From Schistocephalus solidus (lineage: Eukaryota > Platyhelminthes > Cestoda > Diphyllobothriidea > Diphyllobothriidae), in assembly GCA_017591395.1 (NCBI GenBank), contig WEDG01009071.1, positions 62,001 to 126,000 of the forward strand: 64,000 bases of DNA. The letters are read 5' to 3'. The notes beneath the pieces were generated by a model. The model was not told the DNA's origin. It did no database searches and saw nothing but the letters and a program-made list of their open reading frames with translations. A program made the position numbers and the translations under genes. Position 1 is the first letter of the stretch. Each line of letters begins with the position of its first letter. Positions 11,794 to 23,984 of the stretch are shown in pieces.

Positions 11794-13600
11794 TTTGAAA
11801 TATATATGGAAATCAAAAATAAACAGGTATTGAATGAAATTTAAGCAGTTAGATTAAACAAGAGTTTTTTAGAATCCGTCTGGTATATATTTTTTAATAA
11901 TTTTTCGAATTATCATGTGCGAAGTTTAATGTAGAAACTCTACTTTAGTATCCTTTTTCAAAAAGCAAATTCTATTTTTGAAGCTTTCGTTGCAAAACAA
12001 AACACCTCTCGAAGAAAAGCTCTGTATAGATCGGGATAGTTAAAGATGCTAGGAATGTCCGTTGATAACCTTATTAAGATACACTTTGCCTTCAACATTT
12101 AAGTTGCAATAATCGTTTCTGCAAAGAAGTAAATAATGTTTTCAATTATCAGTGAAGTAAAGACAAATTCATCCTGAAGTACATATGATTATCCTTTTAA
12201 AATAATAGGTATTACCGTAAGATGTATGGCTGTGCAAAGCTTTTGTTTGGTATAACAGTTCCTTCAGTATGGAAGAACGGTATTTTAAAATTGAATATCA
12301 AAAAAGTTAATGCTTGAATGTGTCAGTCGTGTCAAATCTTATGACATTCTTTGGGATTTATTTTCAGGCAACGACAACTCACTGTGAAAACGAATGTCGA
12401 CGAACATCGTAGTAGGGTTATGTCCTCTAAAGGTTTTTATGTTTCTTGCAATGTTCGTACGTTTTTTAAAATAATTATTGAAGATTTTCTTACCGTTTTT
12501 TTACCGTTATTCTGATGACATCTTTATCTTCATCCCTTTTTTGATTGTCAGCACTTGGTACATAAACAGAAAAATTCTGAAATAAAATGTAATTAAGTTA
12601 TTTCCCTTTTGAGTTGTATCTTAAATGCGCGAAGGAAAGTCTGTTTCAGGATTTAACATGACAATATGTAGAGCATCTGGTCAATGTGCATGAAATTTGG
12701 ACTTTCGGGACTAACGTTAGTCCTTGGCACACTAATTTCTGCGGGGAAATAATTACTTTTGCATCAGATACCGGAATATTTGCCGACAGTAATAACAAGG
12801 GCAGATATTCCAAAAAAACAAATAAAAGTCCACTTAAATGTCGAAGGCCGAATGCTTGGATTCAGAAGTAACCTAAATCCCATTTTATTCGACGAAAAAA
12901 AGTTTGTTTAAGGAGCTTTCACATTAGCAGAAGTTTATTGAAGAATAATAATAAACGGAGCGAATTTTTACATTGCTGAGTCATTTTTATTGCCTTACAG
13001 GCATACTTGGTCATATAATATTTATTAAATGTTGACCTTAGGTAGCGTTGGCTTAGTGACTTTTAGTTATCCCAACTTAAGGAGGATAGAATATCATTAA
13101 AGATAGCGCTTTATCGCAAGTGCTTAGCCATTAATTAAATTAAACCGACAACAGGGAACCGTGTCACCCATGGTCCATGCACAAACATACATTTTGTTGC
13201 AAATCATCGCACCGTCTCCATTACTGGCATGTGCTTGACTGCACATCAGTCTGAGCTATCTGCAGTTGCATATCACTGAGGGAGAGAATAGTCCATAACA
13301 ACTCTTTTCCCCACATTTGCTAGGAGTAACAACCAGTATCATTCAAATTCATAAATTAGAATGAAATACTCTTAATTGGACAAATGTTTCATCAAAACCG
13401 AACGGAAGAACCTTTAAGATTACTTTCAGTGACATTTAATCAGTGACATCAATCTCGCCGGCTAGAAAAGAGGCTGTTCTATCGTTGGAGCAGTATAATA
13501 GGACTGAACACAAATCAAGCAACACCCTTTTCATTTGGAGAAACATTGAATAATCAGGGATTGTTCAACAGGGTTCTTCGTCTGCCAATGTTGAATAACG
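11794..13600. other. AT-rich stretch, no gene recognised
   Basis: There is no open frame over about 60 codons, no transposon motif, no RNA gene fold recognised by eye, and no splice-consistent exon. Confidence 0.5.
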
Positions 13601-13614
13601 CACCTACATAGCAA

Positions 13615-13866
13615 CTAATTGGGCAACAACCTCACTATTTGAATGCTCACTGTGCTAATATCAGCAAGCACGTACGCCTTTATCATCCTTATCGAAGTTT
13701 TGTGTATGTGGCAATTGTTCACCATCAGGCAACGCGTAATCAAGAAGAAAGCAACACAACCCCGTTTTGTCTTATACTTTTCATGCCTTATCCCACATAA
13801 TGCGGCAATGTGGCCAATTTGTTTTCCCGCAAAACGTGCCGGTCTGTCAAACCTCTTAGTCTGCAC
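13615..13866 (-). pseudogene. Possible very old RT relic
   Basis: The 83-codon minus-strand frame can be laid against the RT core of the RT-zinc-finger LINE. GKQIGHIAALCG lines up with the GVKQGCVLAPT block, and AYVLADISTVS falls where LLFADDCALN is expected a similar distance later. The match is weak, needs a gap, and could be chance. There are no supporting flanking blocks. Confidence 0.25.
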
Positions 13867-13869
13867 CTA

Positions 13870-16340
13870 TACCGGTAAGGGTCCAAATATATAAATATTT
13901 GTCAAAAAACCCTGAGGGAGGCCAAAGTTCAGCTCTCGTTCAAAGAGCATTGCATGGAATCATTCAACAGATATTTCGCAACTCAAAAGGCCTGCATATA
14001 ACAAAAAGGCACTGTACATCATATAAATAATAAATATGTATAAATAATTTTAGGAAATATGAATCTCATGTTTTTCCTCAAATGCTAATAATTGTGTATT
14101 TTACGTGGACTGGTGTAAGGTAGCATTCTAAATCTATCAACGATATACGTGATATGGATTTTCAGCAGCAGGTAAGATCGTTTATGTTTAGCAGACTGAA
14201 TCCATATTTAGACTATGAGTATCAAATCCTTATAAAACGTTGCTCTAGATTAGCTGTATTCGACAACACTACTATGTTTATTAAACAGGGAATAATATTT
14301 GAAAAAGATAAAATTTACATAGACTTTTATCAGATTAATAATCCAAGCTGAGTAAAAACTCTCGTATGATATTGGTATCAAAAAATTCTCTTGGGAAAAA
14401 ACTCAGTTGGACAATTTTTTTGGTTTTGTATCAACCCTCTTCAATATATTAGTTAGCATATTTTCGAACCCATGCCATGCGGATAACGGCCGTGGTTCTT
14501 TATATCTTTAAGGAAAAAATAACACTTTTTTCTGATATGGCCAGATAGAGTGCGGAGTGTATGCGCGAACATAACACAGGACAATATTTAGCAATTGCAC
14601 ATCGATTCGCTAATTCGTTAAGCAAAGATCGTTTAAAAGGGTCCGCTATGAATCAGTTGCACTTGTTTCAGTGCCAGTGGAATAAACAAATTTAATCGGA
14701 AATAATATGAAAAATTCCAGTGCTTTTGTGCAGCCAGCGTGCATTTAATTTTTTTAAATATGGTTGATGGATTATTACTTGGTCCATGGCTGCTGTTAAC
14801 AGAGAAACTGACTCTCATTTCCTTTATCTGCAATATTTTTCAAGGGAATGCTCTTCTCTTGACTTAAATCAATAAGCCATAGTGCCTTGATGAAAATTCA
14901 AGTCCGAATCTGATACAACTCGTTGACTTTCACCTGCAGTACTTTTTAATAAACGCTCAAAAATGGGCAGCAGTTAAGTTCGCTAGTAGCGATGCAACTG
15001 GTCCACAAAAATACTTTCAACATTTGAAGAGATATTCTTTCCAGAATTTTTCAAGCAAACCCACCGGCAGTGAGTGATAAATGCATATCAATAGGGAAAG
15101 ATTATCTCAACGGGAGGGGAAACGTTCTTCGTAATAATTAAGTTTGCCTTCTGTTATTTTTCTGCAGTGCATATAAACGAAAATTCCGTTTAAGTTTTAA
15201 CAATTCGTTGGGCTTTGTGTCTAGACTTATCAATTGAAACATTTAAAATAGGAACCATTTTACTTGTGACATCTATTGATTTTAATGTTGGACCACCGAG
15301 AAACGTTTGAGCAAATGACACATTATTAAACAGTTTTTAGTTGCCTTGGCAAATTATTAACTGATATTAGCGAAAAGGCGTGTTTCTGGAAGACTTTTCT
15401 TTAGAAGCAAGATCACTGGAAATATGCTGCCTTCTTGGGACTTTTGGTGTATATTAAAACGAGAAAAATCCATGTATTGTCTTTGCCAGCTTTAAACATG
15501 ATAAGCCATTCAGCAATCGGCACACACGGAAATTTTCACTTCCGGAAGAACATAACATTTTTGGGTGGCTGATTCCCGAACACGCACCAAATTTCCACGA
15601 CGAAGTCGGACAAGGTAAAATTGAGGAGAGAAGAGATGAAAGAAAATATAAGTAAATTGTTACCCCTATATTCTCACATCGCTCCGCTCGACATAAATAC
15701 TCTTTTTGATTTCATATAGAGCAGTTTTGGCAGGTTCTTTAGAAATAAAAATTATAAAGTGCTGGGTAGTAACTAATAATCAAAGCCTGAAAATGTGTGA
15801 TTTTATCATTTCAGGTTGCTTTCAGTTCCCATATATATACTCCATCCAACAACTGCAGGCAACACAAACATGTCATGTTCCGCCTTATTGGGGGAGAGGA
15901 ATAACTACATTTTAGGAAAAATATGTTGCTTTTACCGAAAAACGTGCTCGTTCGCGGGTCGTTGAAGTCAATTCCGTGCGGATACCTAACACACGTGATT
16001 GTCCAGCATATGTACCACGTTACACGTTAAAAATCCGCGTCTTCTACCAAGTGTTTAAAAGAAATGGGATTTTTGCCTATTATGTAAAAGACATGTCGAG
16101 TTACCAGTGCACCAAAAACAAACAAAGAAATAAACAAAATTATGGTACTATATTCTGAGAGAGCAGATTTTAGCATGCGAGCGAAAAGAGGTACATTTAA
16201 TGTCTGTCCTGCTAAACCTGATATATGTTTTTAATGTTTTGCTCAATACCTAATATTTTATCAGTTTTTATGTATTATATGTTAATTGAAAGCACATTTT
16301 AAAATGTCGACTAACATGTAAAGAGATCGGTCTTCAACTA
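13870..16340. other. AT-rich stretch, no gene recognised
   Basis: Short open frames only (65-70 codons), none with motifs. It could hold introns of an unseen gene, but I find no exon. Confidence 0.5.
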
Positions 16341-19300
16341 CATGTATCCTTCTGGGCATTGGTTCATTGGCCGCTGTGCGATTGTTTCGCCAGTGACCGA
16401 CCAGGTCGGTACGTAAGGTGAACTTATGGTGGGTAGCAGGGCAGGATAGATCGAGTGATACTAATTTATGTGAGGTTTTTTGCTGCTATTCGTTGGAGCG
16501 TTAATCATATGATTCGGTAGAGACCTGTTTATACAGGCAAAGTTTCTATGCCGTGAAAATAAATTTTAATTGTCATCGCACAATCATCATGAAACAATTA
16601 CCTATCTGTACATATACTTCATGAGATAAATTTCAGATCACCTTCCAAAAATATATAGTGTAATTGATAATGGCTAAGTCAATGCTGATCACACTCATGC
16701 AGTCACAAATATAGATATCGAAGAGAGTAGTGCCAAAAAAGGTAGTTCTGTGGAGCATCAGTGTCAACTGCCAACTCCGTGGATTGTTGATCGTCAAGAG
16801 AGGCAATGAAAATTCGCCTATGCGAGAAAATTCTGATTTACTTCAAAATTGTGCCCCTTGCTTATTCATTGCATTATAAAAGGCTCCTTGAATGCTGTGT
16901 AGAATGTGTGCGTCATATTTTCTCCAACGGTCGATAGGGTGAACTTTCGAGCCGTAGAGAAAATTGGTTAAGTTGGCAGTTCCTCTGTGACATTCATTCT
17001 GCACGTAAGAGAAAAAAAATGCCTCTCTTAAAACCAAATCAGTTATCTTTTGATGCTTTACTGCTTAAATCTGCAAAATATTGACGTAATGATAATCTGC
17101 TGGTAGTTATTTACAGAAATATTAATGGGTGCGGAAAAGGTGTTAGCTTTTACACTATCCCAGTCAATTCTGCTATCAGTTGTGCCCATTTTGCCCAAGT
17201 GTTATGAGAATTATCAAGGGAATTGGCGGTCTCTGCGGTCTGAAGCCATTCCGAAAACGGGTACCTCAGACTCTGTGCGACGGATTCCTAATCGATCGAC
17301 CAGGCAAATATATGAGGTAAGTGAACAGTCACAATGATAAACAATCAATTGTCAATTTCCTGTGATTGGGCAGCAGTGGTAGAGGTTTCTGTTTTCCAGC
17401 CGTAATTGTTTTTCATAGCAGTGGAGGTAGTAAGTGTTGTGGTTTAGGATATGGTGGCCGCTGAGAACGACATGGGCATTTATGAGTGTGCCGCTGATCG
17501 AGAGCGGTAAGCCAATGACAGTTAAACAATACTTTGTGAGGAAGATCGTGACAATGGACGATTTGTGATTTAATTGAATGTATTAGGAAGGATACTGGAC
17601 AATTTTACAGTTGTGTTATCTGAATGTGTTTTGTTATGAGTCGGGACATGCCCAATGAGGCCTATTGGCACTCGGTGTGTGTGTTTATTTATGTTTCTGG
17701 TTTATGCAATGACTTTTAATAAAAAAATCGTTTTTAAGCCTGGACGTTGTGTTCAGGTTTGCTTCGTTCATAATTTTATCCGTCCACACAGGATTTTTCA
17801 AGATCAATCTGTGCTGGTGGAGGTGAACCCTGGTAGCCTGGTCGATTTGCAGTGGCTTGAGAGATTTCTTCAGAGTATCATTATAGATTCCTTATGGTCC
17901 TCCCAATTTGCGCGATTCACAGTCATTTCAAACTAGCAGTGAGGGGACTGTGGACGTTAAATAAAGATACATTGGTTGAATACGCCAGATATTGGAAAGG
18001 AACCCCTCAATTCTTAAGGCGATTCCTAAGGCAAGGAAATTATTAAGTTAGGCATCCATCAGTATGATAGAGAACATGAGACTGAAATGAGTTGGGGCAG
18101 TGCACAGTCCGGCTCCACTCCACTGTTCAGTGACAATGCTACGCAGCCCTTATCTTTGTCAAAAATGCGTGCCATAATAACGTTGTGGAGTAAATGTAAC
18201 ATATGAGTTAATCGCTTAAGGTAGCCAAATAAAAGCATGATTTTCCGCATTCTGTCGTTATTCCCCGTGTAAAATGCTTTCGGCAGATCCACGTAGATAT
18301 TATAGAGCTTAGTTTTTCTATGGTTTTATATCGCTTTAAGCCGACAAACTGCGAAACATTTGTGATTATTGCATGGAGTCATTGGAAGTCAGACTGACTT
18401 TTTGAGAACAGTGTCTGCTTTGTGTGACTATGTAGAATGTTACAATCAATATGTGCTCTTACCTCCAGGGTGACAATGAAGAGTAATATGGGCTTATGGT
18501 AGTAAGAGATATGCCTGTTAATTTTCCCAGTGCTCAATTTCCGTGTTCGTATAATTCTTACATAATTGTACTTTGAGCAACATTTCCTGAAAAAAAGTTG
18601 TAAGTTCCACCATCAGCCAGGGCCATCGTGCGCAAACGATTGAGGTTGGACTGCGTTGCATCCCATAGCTTTTCACCTGGAGGACTGTTGTGCGGCCCGT
18701 ATTCTTTCCGATAGGGAAAATGGGAGATAAAGGTCACTGTTCGTTTCTACTTGGCTACCATTGGGATAACTGATGTGTAGTTAGTATCACTTATCAAGTT
18801 CTCAGCATCAGAATATTTGCTAACTCGTTGAGAGTTTTTTGCCATCAAAAATGCCAAAAAATGTTTTTTGCTTTGATGCATTGGGCGAAGATAGCCCTCA
18901 TGGCCTCGAATAAATTTTAATTTCATTTTTGTTGAGGTATTATGGACGTGCACGTCTGCGGATGGCAAAGGTAGTGGATTGGAAGAAACTGTGCCGTAGA
19001 CACCACCATGCTCAACGTTGGCGTTTTCTTCAAGAGATTACAGGTCTTCCGCACGCCGTTGCACTGTATTTCTGACGTCAAAACGGCGAATACTCAGATT
19101 TAAAAGAGCACTGTTGAAATGACCTTGCAGTCTCCTTTCTTTTAACCTTCAAGTGCTTTTTATTTCAAATAACCATCGTGGTGATGACGAAGTGGTTGTG
19201 CTTAAGCATGCGGAAATTAGATTTAGCGCGGATTGCATATGGAATGGCCTTTCGTCGGCTGGTTATGACTTTTTAATTTGTGGGTAGGTAGACGTTATGC

Positions 19301-19560
19301 AGGGCAGACCAAAGTTTTTTTTTGAGACACGCAAAACACAGAAAACCCTTACCAGCTTTAGCCAACAAGTCGAGGCTGTGATTAGGGTGTTGCCTATATG
19401 TCGAGTCCGGCTTCGCGGAGCCGCACTTAAAATTCAGTTACAAGTAAGGGTCGTTGACAAGGGACTTCACCACATGAAAGTGGTGAATGACATGATCTCG
19501 TTCTTCCTACGATGTGCAGCTAACCCAAAGCTACCATTTATACACCCATGCATGTCAGTT
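16340..19560 (-). pseudogene. RT-zinc-finger LINE, copy B (ancient, highly degenerate)
   Basis: Minus-strand order agrees with the family. Endonuclease end and post-endonuclease region: near 19,030-19,090 a FDV...RR...EDL stretch matches LDVLGRARRQ-type text, and EGYLRPMHQSKKHFLAF at about 18,840-18,890 matches GYADRNE-x-KNFF. Reverse transcriptase: VDLPKAFYTGNNDRM at about 18,250-18,295 matches VDLTKAFDTVNRD, followed by YLKRLTHMLHLLHNVIMAR. Zinc fingers: relics lie at about 17,265-17,320, 16,860-16,960 and 16,350-16,420, the last reading TDLVGHWRNNRTAANEPMP. Every part is broken by stops or indels. It is much older than the copies at 35-39 kb and 57-61 kb. Confidence 0.7.
16345..17330 (-). 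pseudogene. Zinc-finger array remnant of copy B
   Basis: Three separate stretches resemble the family's fingers and linkers at the nucleotide level. The plus-strand motif 'gattc..cag/atcg..cgaccaggc' found in the intact arrays recurs near 16,382-16,410 and 17,279-17,305. Cys and His ligands are mostly lost. Confidence 0.6.
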
Positions 19561-20702
19561 TGAACGACGAAATCCATCAATGTCCACCGCGTTCTCCAAA
19601 ACTTACTGCCCATGGTGTGGCTTACCCTGGAGTACCTTAAGATCAAACTTGCATTAAGTCAAAAAGCTCTGTTTCACTGCATACTTGGATTTGGCGTCAG
19701 GACAGAGTCTAAAAGACAAAAAAAGGGCAGAGGATAATGGCACAGCATTTCGAAACTATGTAAGGGATACTGCGTTTTAAAGGGATCGGTGATGATCTGT
19801 TGCTGGGATTTCAAAGCATGCTGAATAACCAGAATGTCTTCCAAAAAGAATGAAAATATTGATGTTTGGTGCAGTCAGCGTCCACTCTCTCTTATAAAAT
19901 ATGTTGGCATCTTGTTCTTTTGTCTATAGCTGCGAGTAACTCGGTAATATTTTTCGTGAGCAATATGGGCAGTATTTAATCGGCCTAAGAACGCTAACTG
20001 GTGTTTAACAACAAACATGGCTTTTATAAAAAAATAAGATGTGCAATTTTATATTAATGGTAGGGATAAATAATTGACAGACTAACAACGTTTTTTTTGT
20101 ACAAATCGCTTTCAGAATGGTTATTCCAACATTCTGTATATTTGGGTTAAATAACTTTCACTTAAAGCAATGTTGATTTTTACTTATGAAAGTTCCTTTT
20201 AAGTTATATTTATGTAAGCTGTGTAGAGGCTGGAAAGACGATCTTAGTATGAAAAAAATAATTTAAAATCAAAAGGTGTTTAAAGAGATGCATGTTTACC
20301 AATGGGAAATTAAAAGAAAATACCTATTTTAGCGAGGATTAATAAATTATCACGCTTAATCTAAGGAAGCTTTACTGACAAGAACTTATCCAAAAAAACA
20401 CCAGATAAACAGATATAAATTGATTAATGAGGATTCTCTGTGATGCCGATTTAAATAGATGGGAAAGGACAACCTTTAATATTTCAACTACTCCCCATTA
20501 GGTACTATACAAGCGCACTGAAAATTAATCATGCTCAGTAAACTAGTGTGACTCAATTAGTTCAAAATGTAAAACGAATAAGTTCAGGCATTGAAGAGGT
20601 TTCAATATCGAGCCTAAAATTTAGTTATTAATAATTGGTTGGCAAAAAGGTATTTGTGGTACATTTGACATTTGTTATAGTGTGTCAAGTATTTTGTTCT
20701 TT
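19561..20702. other. Upstream flank of the protease gene, no gene recognised
   Basis: AT-rich sequence with no open frame above 60 codons. The 5' edge may include the remainder of copy B. Confidence 0.5.
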
Positions 20703-20708
20703 TATAAA
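20703..20708 (+). promoter_or_regulatory. TATAAA, possible TATA box of the protease gene
   Basis: A TATAAA lies 155 bp before the preferred start codon and 15 bp before an upstream in-frame ATG (20,723). In AT-rich DNA this string is common, so the call is weak. Confidence 0.2.
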
Positions 20709-20863
20709 ATGAACTACACATTTTGCTGAAAGGCTTATACATTTTTTTGAGACCATTTGTTTTGTTATCGATAACCTGCTGCTCTTATTGGAAAGGGTGC
20801 GCGTTAAATATACTGGCAGCAGCTACGCTGAAATATTTTCACGTCATAAGAAACTGCAATCAG

Positions 20864-20924
20864 ATGATGAATATTTTCATAGCCGCTGGAGCCTACTTCA
20901 CAGTGCTTCCTGTCATTGCGAATG
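20864..20924 (+). CDS. Protease exon 1: signal peptide
   Basis: Met-Met start, then a hydrophobic core (IFIAAGAYFTVLPVIA) ending Ala-Asn. The exon closes with the first base of a Gly codon before GTATGT. This start was preferred because it leaves a compact signal peptide directly before the mature N-terminus. The in-frame alternative at 20,723 adds a second hydrophobic stretch. Confidence 0.8.
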
Positions 20925-23900
20925 GTATGTGGCGACTTAAATTTTACATTTTAATTAAACAAAATATTAAACTTATCGTTAATTTTGTAAAAGATTTCCT
21001 TGTTAAATCACAAAATCTGTTAAATAAATAAACAAATGGTATACATTTTATGATAGAAAATGCCTTTCATAAAGTTCTAAATTCATGTTTTCTATGCGCG
21101 GCATGCACATAAACAAAATATGACAGTATATTTATCCTTAAATGAACGCTATCTTACTCAGTTTAATGTAAATTTGCGGCAAGTATAAATGGTAACGGTA
21201 AGCTGCTAATAAAAATCCTTTTTAAATTAAGTTTATTTTTGAATCAACATCGGTACTTAAGCGATACGTTTTTGTAAAAATGAGGGCACGCTTTGATAAA
21301 AAAGGCATTTTTTACCAGTGAATTTTCGCTCTTAAAATTAAGCTGTCGAAATTGAGCCAGGCTTTCCAACTGGCTGTGGGGTTCCCGCAGTCGAGCGGGA
21401 ATACAAAGAGGAAGCCGAGCATATGAAAGTTCCTGCAACACCAAAAAGTTGGCCGTGGCATGTAAGCATGATGATTTCTATACGGACATCGTAGAAATTT
21501 CTAATAAATTTTCTTTGTTTTATCTTCAGTCATTCCTCTTTGTGAAGCTTAAATTAATCATACCATCTTGTGCAATATGACATCACCATATTCTAGGCAG
21601 CTTGAAAATCCAATGCCACTTTACAATGTGATACTATGAAAACATTCACTTTATTTGTCTTACGTACTCACCATGTTTTGAATTTACGTAGGCAATTCAG
21701 ATTTGTTTGTTTAAAAACTTGACAGTGGTAAGGCGCACCTAAACGTGGGAGAATTTATTTAATGGACAGTTAAAAAAATTAGGTGTTGAATAAACGTGCT
21801 GCAAGCACATCGCTTGAAATCAGGCATATGCCGTGTTAATACTCAAAACATGCAAAAAATGCTCCATTCTCTAAGGTCATGTAGCTGGAAACACCACAGT
21901 GCAGACTTAGATTACTCACAAAAGTTTAAAAACACGATGATATTTACTATAAGGCTTATGCAATACTATACATAATAGATAACTCAAGCACTTTCAAAAA
22001 ATTGTGATTGCAGCACTGTGCTTAACTGTTGCACGGTCTAAGTTCCTTAAATAAATCAGTTCACGGAAATAACTATAGAAGAAAAAATCGGTGAAATATG
22101 TTGCTATTAAAAAGTATTTGTATCGATTTAGTGTGCATATAATAAATTTACCGAAGCTTATTTCCACTGCATCATAACAGCTTTTCAACGCAATTTTTGC
22201 ATTTATCAAGGTCGGGCTATTTTCCAGCTCCCTGGGATTCTATCCCTACTGTGGTGGAACACTGATCAGTGACACTCTCATTTTGACAGCCGCACATTGC
22301 CTGCAAATCCACTTTCGTTGCACAGTTTTTCCAGTAGGGACTGAATTTCAGGTGGAGGGAGCAACAGGCTTTGTAATGTATGCACTTGTTGGTGCCCATG
22401 ATTTTACCAGAGGTGATGGTTTGGGGCAGTTTTATACCGTGCAACGTGCAATCGTTCACCCAAACTTCAATATTAACCTCATGAAGGAGAGTACGGATCT
22501 TGCGATACTGAAAATGGGGAGCCCAATAATGAAAAGTATGATGACGTTATATCAGCCTGAAAATATTTCATAAATGCATAATGTTATTCAAATAACGACA
22601 AATGTTTTTCAACTTGTGCTTTCATATTCCCCCTTAACATTTTCACTAAAATTAGATGATGTGGCTGGTTTTGTAAATAATTTGACCAACATACGGAACT
22701 TAAATAAGAACCCCCTTATATTTTTAAACATCCTTATATATTGAATGCAGTCACTGTATTTGTAAAAAGATAAATGGGATTATTTTTAAATATTCTAAAA
22801 TTCGTATAAATTCAAAACGTTTATTTATAATCTTCTTTATATTTTATGCACAAATTTCGTTTAACATTTAATTTAACTTTAAATTTATTATCTTCAAATT
22901 TGGCATAAATACTAATAGCACATCTTAAATCCATTTGTTTTGTTTTACTAATGACTTTTTGTAGGTGATGCAGCACAGCCCATTTGCTTTCCGTCCAGTC
23001 GATTTCACCTGTCGCGGGGTGTTCTTTGCTACTTCACTGGTTGGGGTAGAATGTACACGCCATGGTCGCAGGGCCAGTTAGTTAGGCCAAAAAAACTCAG
23101 AGAGGCTGAAGTTGAAGTGGATTTTGACTTATACTGTCTGCGCGAGTTCGATTTTTATAAGATTGATCGGCATTCCTGCATCAGGACAGCAGGCACGGTA
23201 CGCGGTGACATTTGCTTAAACTTCGAACAAATTTATATAAACAATAAATGTAAAGGTCGGCATTTATCCCACTCATAATTACAAACATATCTGCACATAT
23301 CGGTGGTACAATGATACTTTCATATTGAAAATTAACATTGCGCTTAAATATTGGTATTATCGTCAATAAGTCACTGAAGCTAACAATTACTGATTCATGT
23401 TTTCTGCAAACCAAGGTGACATTAAATAGTTAAATGTTACGATGAATGTTATCAGATTTAATGTATATAAGACGCAATATAATATAGCATTAGAGAACCA
23501 AGGGGTTCATATTATAAATGGAGAGCGAAGTTTAAAGCTTTTCATAGAATAAGAAGACACAATAGACTAATTGCCTTGATATTCTTATGTAAAACCAAAC
23601 GGATGAAAAAGAGATAAACTTTTAAGTAAGAATTTTGAACCACTGAACTTATCACCAAACCATAAATTTTAACAATATTTGCCAAACTTATATTGTTTTT
23701 AATTTTTTTAAAGCCATTTATTACACAAAGTTTATTGAAGCATATCTCGTGCACTTTAGAGTCCTTGCTATGCAGACAGTGGTGGCGGACTATTCTGCAG
23801 ATCAGAAGACGGCAACAAATGGATCTGGTACGGGGCGATAATCAGCGGAAAAGCCAGCTGTTTGGGAGGATGGGCTGTTGTCAATAATTTCAGTTCGGCT

Positions 23901-23942
23901 CATTCGTGGATAAGAGACTCGGCATTATATCTTGGTATTTGA
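20864..23942 (+). CDS. Secreted S1A (chymotrypsin-fold) serine protease, five exons, 300 residues
   Basis: Predicted extracellular endopeptidase. Joining 20,864-20,924, 21,361-21,461, 22,211-22,535, 22,965-23,197 and 23,760-23,942 gives 903 nt without a stop until TGA. All four introns are GT-AG and phases agree (1, 0, 1, 0). Residues 1-20 form a signal peptide. Cys26 begins a CGVPAV stretch as at the chymotrypsinogen N-terminus, followed by SWPW (50-53). Catalytic His83 lies in TAAHC, Asp150 in STDLAIL, Ser247 in ADSGGG. Cysteines pair as in chymotrypsin: 26-170, 68-84, 184-253, 220-234, 243-274; Cys91 is extra. TGWG is at 187-190 and a WI C-terminal helix at 290-291. Oddities: no Ile-Val-Gly-Gly activation site, Ser at the primary-specificity position (241), and SGK in place of Ser-Trp-Gly (269-271). 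An in-frame ATG at 20,723 would add 47 residues. The intact frame suggests selection. Confidence 0.9.
21361..21461 (+). CDS. Protease exon 2: propeptide-like N-terminus and SWPW block
   Basis: The acceptor is CCAG before 21,361. An equally phase-correct acceptor at 21,342 would add six residues. The exon carries Cys26 (the chymotrypsin Cys1 equivalent), an acidic stretch, HMKV where the activation site should be, and SWPWH. The donor is GTAAGC. Confidence 0.85.
22211..22535 (+). CDS. Protease exon 3: catalytic His and Asp
   Basis: It begins in phase 0 after ATCAAG with VGLF and runs through YCGGTLIS, TAAHC (catalytic His) and STDLAIL (catalytic Asp). It ends in phase 1 before GTATGA. The open frame carries on to a TAA at 22,571-22,573, but the S1A continuation is found only across this donor. 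Confidence 0.9.
22965..23197 (+). CDS. Protease exon 4: TGWG region
   Basis: The acceptor TTTTTGTAG leads, in phase 1, into DAAQPICFP (the Cys122 equivalent), then CYFTGWG, LREAEVEV and the Cys168/Cys182 pair. The donor chosen is GTACGC. A donor seven bases later (23,205) also splices in frame but drops Cys191 and puts Arg before the catalytic DSGG, so it is less likely. Confidence 0.85.
23760..23942 (+). CDS. Protease exon 5: catalytic Ser and C-terminus
   Basis: The acceptor CACTTTAG leads into SPCYADSGGGLFC (catalytic Ser247), the Cys220 equivalent and a C-terminal helix with WI, ending in TGA at 23,940-23,942. Confidence 0.9.
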   Translation, partial: SPCYADSGGGLFCRSEDGNKWIWYGAIISGKASCLGGWAVVNNFSSAHSWIRDSALYLGI

Positions 23943-23984
23943 AGTGTTTACAGATGGAAAATTAAAATATTTGATAGAAAGCAA

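Noticed and set aside
17655..17936. 93-codon plus-strand frame
   Set aside because: Lies over decayed copy B on the other strand and has no motif of its own.
22536..22573. Continuation of the exon 3 frame to a TAA, suggesting a truncated protease
   Set aside because: GTATGA at 22,536 joins in phase to exon 4 with well-conserved S1A text, so the continuation is intron.
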